DNA from: Euperipatoides rowelli
Lineage: Eukaryota; Onychophora; Udeonychophora; Euonychophora; Peripatopsidae
Reading direction: 5' to 3' (one strand)
Assembly: GCA_003024985.2 (NCBI GenBank)
Contig: PXIH01S0044154.1
DNA: 12,453 nt
Shown here: positions 7,897 to 12,453 of the stretch, one piece after another
Numbering within the stretch: the first letter of the stretch is position 1
Layout of the letters: each line of letters starts with the position of its first letter
Notes under the pieces: model-generated
What the model saw: only the letters and a program-made list of their open reading frames with translations
The model's database searches: none
Told to the model about the DNA's origin: nothing
Program-made: the position numbers and the translations under genes

Positions 7897-8935
7897 GCTG
7901 GTCAATATTATAACTTTTATTTGTAAAATGTAAACAAGTGTTGCAAATATTTTAAGTGTTTTTCACCATGTGTTACGCATGGAAAGATTTAATTCATGTT
8001 TCTTATGCATGTCACATTCTACATTTCTTAGGCATGATATTATTGATTACAAATGTCAACTGTTTCAAGAAACTTAAGTCATGGCTACTCTGCTTTAATC
8101 TTCACTCATCGGTCAAATTGTGTTAAAATTGAAACATTGTACTGTTGTTGCCCAAGTCTGAACTTTTCTACTCATAAATTGTGTTAATTCTGAACATTAT
8201 TCAAGCTAAACAGAACTGTCAAAGTCTTCATCGTGTTTTCCTTTCACACTAGTAAATATAATATTACACCACTCATTATTCATGATTCTACAATTGCATA
8301 AAACTGATATAGTTTAGTTTATTTGTGTAACTTCATTTTTAATCCAACGGGGGTGGGTGGGAATTTCTCGTCATTGGACTTGTGCCAAAAAAATCCAGAC
8401 AGACCCTGACAATTACAGTATATTTGCATATCACTGAATTTTCTTCAATTTAGTATGGGAAATATTTAAACCAATTGTCTCGGGCCATGTTGATTGTTAT
8501 TGGATTGTTGCTTCCCAAACTTTTATTTATCCTATCTGCGCAAGAGTTTAGTTGTGTTATTGTCTGCTTTTTCAAATATTAGCCTACTGGTCCTAATCTT
8601 TTAAGTACACTGCCAGAATTCCATTTTCATCTTTATTTCTATAATCTTTAACCCTTATCATGGCTTTCACTTCTATCTCTGGTTTTCTTGTTCCCATCTG
8701 CATTATTTTTATCATTTATTTCTATAATAAGAGATTGAACTCCATTCTAATTATACGATAGGTTTATCATAAAGTATGATGGCCAGAATAAAGAATAAAA
8801 AATATAATAATGTAATAAAACATTACATATCAACTACAATCTCATAGAAGATTTGATATTATTCATAGTTTTGTAATTTTCATTTATTAAAAATAATTAT
8901 GTTGTATTAACACTACCATATCTTTAGTTAGTGCG
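7897..8935. other. AT-rich non-coding stretch
   Basis: No open frame of note, no splice-bounded peptide and no repeat found on either strand. The plus strand is pyrimidine-leaning in places (for example 8641-8700), opposite to the left part of the window. If DZIP1 continues beyond the right edge, this is intron. Confidence 0.5.
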
Positions 8936-8982
8936 CCTCCAGGAGCACTCCACAAGTGCTCCTGGAGGAGCACTTGTGGAGT
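8936..8982. repeat. GC-rich overlapping palindromes (two mutually exclusive hairpins)
   Basis: Hairpin 1 has 14-bp perfect arms 8936-8949 and 8955-8968 (CCTCCAGGAGCACT) around the 5-nt loop CCACA. Hairpin 2 has 17-bp perfect arms 8947-8963 and 8966-8982 (ACTCCACAAGTGCTCCT) around a 2-nt centre. The segment 8955-8963 takes part in both, so only one hairpin can form at a time. The 47-bp block is more than half G+C inside very AT-rich sequence. It resembles neither a Helitron end nor a known MITE terminus. Serial template switching would produce this A-B-A'-B' layout. Confidence 0.92.
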
Positions 8983-9000
8983 AAAGGACCCGTTATTCCA

Positions 9001-9021
9001 TTATTATTATTATTATTATTA
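9001..9021. repeat. (TTA)7 microsatellite
   Basis: Seven uninterrupted TTA units lie 18 bases to the right of the GC-rich palindrome. Confidence 0.95.
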
Positions 9022-9681
9022 CCATTTTAAGATAATTATATATTTAGTATGTTTTAAATCCAAAATACTGTAATGAATTATTAATAAGCACTAGTTATGT
9101 AAATTGGCTACAGCCTATGCTTAACACTAGGAGAAATATAATGGCAAATGAGATAGTGATTTTCAAATGCAAAGCCGATAAAAGTTTGTAATGATTAAAT
9201 GCAGATGGAGCCACGAGTAACTCATAAGGAGCTGAAAAATAAACATCATCATCATGGAAAGATAAAAGGTAAACTACGATCTACTAAAGCTTAACTGAAA
9301 AAGCAAATGATAAATAAAAATAAACTTTATGGACTTATATTAAAAAAATTATAATTGAACTTTTCTGCCATTAAACAGTTAGTGGATTAGAATGTTGAAA
9401 CATCATTAATCAGTTTGTAATCTACAGTCTGTGTTGTTAGAAAAAGAATATGATGTACCTCAGATCTACACTATTCATCTCACTCATTTAATTGCCAGCT
9501 AGCACTTGGAGTGCATGAAAATGTTCCAGTATCCAAAGCAAAAGGTATAACCAATAATTAGCTACTAGACCGGAATCCCGCCTGAAACCTTCGCCACAAT
9601 CTACACATCAAGTGCTATTACTGAACTAGGGTTAACATGGGGGGAGGGGGATAATTTGGGAGTGATTTTTAAAAATATTCT
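9022..9681. other. AT-rich non-coding stretch
   Basis: No gene recognised. A 64-base segment at 9205-9268 lies between AG and GT and is open, but does not resemble the expected DZIP1 exon (see rejected items). CAT is repeated four times at 9244-9255. Confidence 0.5.
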
Positions 9682-9708
9682 AATTAACAGTAGCCTATAC
9701 TGTTAATT
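9682..9708. repeat. 11-bp perfect inverted repeat
   Basis: The arms are AATTAACAGTA (9682-9692) and its exact complement (9698-9708), with loop GCCTA. One copy of the window-wide motif TAGCCTA (9691-9697) spans the end of the left arm and the loop. Confidence 0.8.
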
Positions 9709-9743
9709 TTCTTGAAGTTATAAATAATCGGCTTATATTACGA

Positions 9744-9809
9744 CTAAAAATAGAAAGTTAATAAAGGTGGTATATAACACCTTTGACCTTTCTAGGTTTC
9801 TATTTTTAG
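9744..9809. repeat. Nested inverted repeats (66-bp imperfect hairpin)
   Basis: The outer arms CTAAAAATAGAAA (9744-9756) and TTTCTATTTTTAG (9797-9809) are perfect over 13 bp. An inner pair AAAGGTG (9763-9769) and CACCTTT (9778-9784) closes on an 8-nt loop. The two stems are separated by an asymmetric internal loop (6 versus 12 bases). The size suits a MITE remnant or a small foldback. For a microRNA precursor the internal loop is too asymmetric. Confidence 0.7.
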
Positions 9810-10989
9810 CCACTAAAACAAAATAGATTTTAGGATTATTTTTTTAATCTATCCAACAAGTATTGAGCCAATTTGATATCATAAAAATAGAAATTCGTGT
9901 TTAAGTTTATATTTAATGCATTTCAGTATTTTATTAGTGTCTTTATCATTAAGCTAGTTAGTTAACAATTCAAAATAGATTTTCATTTGCAAGATTGTAG
10001 TTGTTATTTGAACAAAAGTAATGAATTTGCAGAAAAGCAAAATGCTATTGGTTGAGTTTCATTTACGTGATTTCTCCTTTGGCAGGTCTAATTGATTTGG
10101 AACAATTTATTAGGTAATTAACAAAAGATGCAAATAAATCATTTCTATTTTATTTTTATCTTTAATCTTAAGTTATAAACATAGATATAGCATAGCTTAT
10201 AAATGAAATCCTGAAATTTATTGAGAATAATTGTAACACAAACATAAATGGAATAACTAGCCTGAATGAGTTGCAATGTGTTAGATTTACAATAATAGAC
10301 ATTCTGCACTAACAATTACAAATTCATCTTAAAATAGCTGTCCCGGATGTAGCCTAGCGCCTTCAATGGCTGCTTAGTCTTACCTATTTATTTTTTGTTT
10401 TTGTACATATTTTGATTATGGTTTCACTTCTTATTTTTCTTTTATTATTTACAAGACATACTTAAGCAGCTATTTTGACATTGGACTTCTTAGCAGTTGC
10501 AGTGGTTCTTTCTCTGTTATGACTTTCCTCCATAAATCCATGAATATTGTGTTTATTACTATGTTTATTATTTCCTCTCTACTTATTATTTCATCTTTAT
10601 TTTTCTACTGCTGTGGATTTATCGTCATCAGAGTATTTCTCTTAACATTTAATAACGTTTAGTCATGGCGGTGTAGGCTATGTAATATACTACGTAAGTT
10701 TTATACTTCTTCATATATTGGATGTTCGCAATGTGTAATGGGAACTTTTATAAATTAAACTTTGATGTTTTGTGATTGTTTTCAACTGGTTGGATGATTA
10801 ACTTTTTTGTCTACATTCAAGTCTTGGTGTCTCTTTCTGGACTTCCTTTCCTGGATTTAAGATATGATTCTCTGATGTTTCTGTGATCTCCAGACAGTAA
10901 CTTTTCTGTTTTGTTTTATTTATTTATTTATTTTATTTTCAACTTTTTCAATCATCTTTTGGAAAGTAATGTAAACCTTGTCAACATCC
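9810..10989. other. AT-rich non-coding stretch
   Basis: No gene recognised on either strand. There is a (TTTA)4 run at 10915-10930. A 10-bp pair AAAATAGCTG / CAGCTATTTT (10331-10340, 10467-10476) lies 126 bases apart and is probably chance. Confidence 0.5.
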
Positions 10990-11317
10990 TCAGGGGCTAT
11001 GACAGGTATCTTTTGCCATTATGTGATCGGCAACATTATAGACTAGCGGACCCGGAAAATTGTTTTTTGTTCTGATAATACTATTAGCAAACACTCCGCG
11101 TCTATACCGGTCTACACCTGTAGGAAAAATGTTAGTTGAACTAATACTGTACGGTACCTTGTTTCTGGTAGAAAGCGACACCTACAGAAAGTTTGACCAC
11201 GTGTTCACTAGCTCGAGCACGGACGCTGTACGCTTAGGGTACACTAGTTTTGACCTATTCTTACGAGAAAAATACAATTTTCGTCTACCTTCCTTTGCAC
11301 TAGAATGCTTACGCTGA
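10990..11317. other. CpG-rich segment open on both strands, gene unidentified
   Basis: This segment is much richer in G+C and CpG than its surroundings. On the plus strand one frame is open from 11042 to the TGA at 11315-11317, without an ATG until 11126. On the minus strand 10990-11181 is open, and the same minus frame continues upstream to about 11313 past a single TAG. A good minus acceptor (T-rich tract, then TTCAG) abuts 11313. A good plus donor (CGACAG|GTAATA) lies at 11326. Neither translation (plus: GKMLVELILYGTLFLVE; minus: NFPGPLVYNVADHIMAKD) is recognised. It could be an exon of an unknown gene on either strand, or a younger insertion. Confidence 0.3.
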
Positions 11318-11768
11318 ACCGACAGGTAATAATAAAAAAAAAACACTAGACAATTTATTGTACAAACTGTTGTTTATTACCCAGTAGGCTATCTGTCTTC
11401 ACTTTTCATGCAAGTGATTACAAAAAGAAAAATGTTTAACATACAATGTGACTTACTCGCTAGCTATTATGACCTTACAGCTTTACTAACAATGGAAAAA
11501 AATATATCATATAATTTGCTCAAAATGATCTTGCTTGTTATTGTATATAAAACATGGAATCATAATATGAAACTTCAATGATGTTTACGCTAACTATTAT
11601 CTTTTGAAAATTACTATGCACTATTACAGCTCTATTCTAACTATCTAACATCCTATCTTAAAAATACTAATATGCAATAATAATTATTTGCTTACTGATC
11701 TTACTAAGTTGCTCTAAACTTATAAAAAAACATTGAAAAATAATAAATAGTAAAAAAAATTCACTCAC
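11318..11768. other. AT-rich non-coding stretch
   Basis: No open frame or named element found. If the minus-strand donor at 11768 is real, this is the start of the first intron of a minus-strand transcript. Confidence 0.45.
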
Positions 11769-12360
11769 CCGCCCTGGGTTGATCAACCATACACATTCAT
11801 ACGAGAAATAAAGTAATCCTTTTGGAAATTAATCTGCGCTGTTATAATGGTTCACAATAGTCTCGATGCTATGCACAATTGAATAAACACAAAGTAATAA
11901 TCCAACTTTCGATGATGTTATGATTCCTTCACTTGAGTCGTCGCGATTTTCTTCTGATGTTTACGCAGCACCAATGTTCACACAATAATCCAAAATGGGT
12001 TCCGTCTATTTTTCCCCGGATACTCCACAGTAAAGTTGCACTAAAATGTTCTCGTGGCCTCCGTCTATTTTCCCTGGATAATCCACGTTAAAATTACACT
12101 GACTCTTCTTGTGGCCTCCGTCTATTTTTCCCCAGATAATCCATAATAAAATTATTCCTCGAAAATATTTATTAATCTTTTGAAATTCACCTTCAAATAC
12201 TTCTGCAACTATTTCGCTGTTGTCATAAATTCATAAATATTCCTCGCTACGATTTTAAAATAATCCTTGAAGGTTGCTACAGCAATTTCTACCTTCACCT
12301 CGCGAAATACAGGTGCTTCCACCCTGGACTCTATCACTGTTCTCTCTCTGTCTTAACTTT
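11769..12360 (-). other. Possible minus-strand first exon, or LTR remnant
   Basis: Read on the minus strand, the region ends in a consensus donor CAGGGCGG|GTGAGT, with the GT at 11768-11767. Shortly before it is ATGGTTGATCAACCC (start at 11790). Translation from that ATG gives MVDQPRA with one base left over at the donor, but the base before the ATG context is poor. Joining it to the acceptor at 11313 would meet a stop at once, so the exon may be non-coding. The alternative is an LTR of a retrotransposon, because the minus strand also reads GAACATTGGTGCTGCGTAAA (11984-11965), which resembles an LTR end followed by a TGG-starting primer-binding site. I could not match that to a tRNA 3' end. 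The start of the exon is unknown. Confidence 0.25.
12001..12165. repeat. Three tandem repeats of about 58 bp
   Basis: The units start at 12001, 12060 and 12117, each with TCCGTCTATTTT(T)CCCC/CTGGATA.TCCA, and spacings of 59 and 57. The first two end in TCGTGGCC or TTGTGGCC; the third loses similarity after about 12165. The third unit reads CAGATA where the others read GGATA. They lie just inside the promoter-like region and may be regulatory, or part of an LTR. Confidence 0.88.
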
Positions 12361-12371
12361 TTCTCGTTCGG

Positions 12372-12444
12372 ATTGGTCCGCGCCTTTTTCTAACAAATAT
12401 GTAAATTTTTCTCCCTTCCACATTCACACTCGCTCTCCTATTGG
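12372..12444 (-). promoter_or_regulatory. Two CCAAT boxes on the minus strand, promoter-like
   Basis: ATTGG at 12372-12376 (in CGGATTGGTCCGCG) and at 12440-12444 (in CTATTGGCTG) read as CCAAT on the minus strand, 68 bases apart, in a CpG-bearing stretch at the window edge. No TATA box is evident between them and the putative exon. They would serve a minus-strand transcript running leftward. Five-base motifs are weak evidence alone. Confidence 0.3.
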
Positions 12445-12453
12445 CTGACTGAC

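Noticed and set aside
8936-9000. Helitron 3' end (hairpin near the terminus)
   Set aside because: The sequence after the hairpin lacks CTRR, and no TC-starting 5' partner was found.
9205-9268. Possible exon between AAATGCAG and AAAAG|GTAAAC, open in phase 0 after DZIP1 exon c
   Set aside because: No pyrimidine tract before it, only 21 codons with four His in a row, and no resemblance to the expected KRRKK coiled-coil segment of DZIP1.
11965-11983. Primer-binding site for a specific tRNA (plus strand reads GTTTACGCAGCACCA)
   Set aside because: It ends in CCA, but I could not match the preceding bases to any animal tRNA acceptor stem; kept only as an alternative for the right-edge region.
1-12453. 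CRISPR array, bacterial operon, rRNA or mitochondrial insert
   Set aside because: No regularly spaced identical repeats, no Shine-Dalgarno-led gene runs, and no conserved rRNA or mitochondrial protein segments were seen.

Overview
The window looks like nuclear DNA of an invertebrate animal, most likely an arthropod. It is about two-thirds A+T. It carries spliced exons with GT..AG introns, a decayed non-LTR retrotransposon, microsatellites and several inverted repeats, and no prokaryotic gene arrangement. No compact operon, CRISPR array, rRNA or tRNA gene is visible. Most of it is intron or intergenic sequence.

Layout from left to right. Bases 1-2600 hold no gene I can name. They contain a perfect 27-bp inverted repeat (840-902), a weak stop-interrupted coding-like stretch (901-1548) and a T9A9 palindrome. 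Bases 2598-2625 are (TA)14. Bases 2633-5060 are a badly decayed plus-strand LINE with recognisable AP-like endonuclease, reverse transcriptase and C-terminal parts; its sense strand is almost free of C. Bases 5465-5920 are a C-rich array of diverged repeats of about 120 bp ending in an (ACAG)n tail.

The one host gene recognised with confidence is on the plus strand at 6121-6895. Three in-phase exons encode most of the N-terminal Dzip-like domain of a DZIP1/iguana homologue, a ciliary base and Hedgehog-pathway protein. Neither its first exon nor its coiled-coil and zinc-finger exons were found, so only an internal slice of the gene is visible and the flanking introns are probably long. A 93-codon open frame at 7290-7571, followed by a cluster of poly(A) signals, could be an alternative last exon, an unrelated small gene or chance.

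Bases 7900-10980 are AT-rich with no gene seen. They hold a striking GC-rich pair of overlapping palindromes (8936-8982) and two smaller hairpins. From about 10980 to the end CpG becomes common again. This part contains an unidentified segment open on both strands (10990-11317) and, at the right edge, a minus-strand promoter-like region with two CCAAT boxes, three tandem repeats of about 58 bp and a consensus splice donor. That edge could be a gene's first exon or part of an LTR.

Two window-wide patterns are worth noting. The 7-mer TAGGCTA/TAGCCTA occurs 13 times, against roughly one expected. The plus strand has G well above C up to about 5.1 kb, after which the bias vanishes or reverses. 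All calls come from reading the sequence and from memory of protein families; no search was run.
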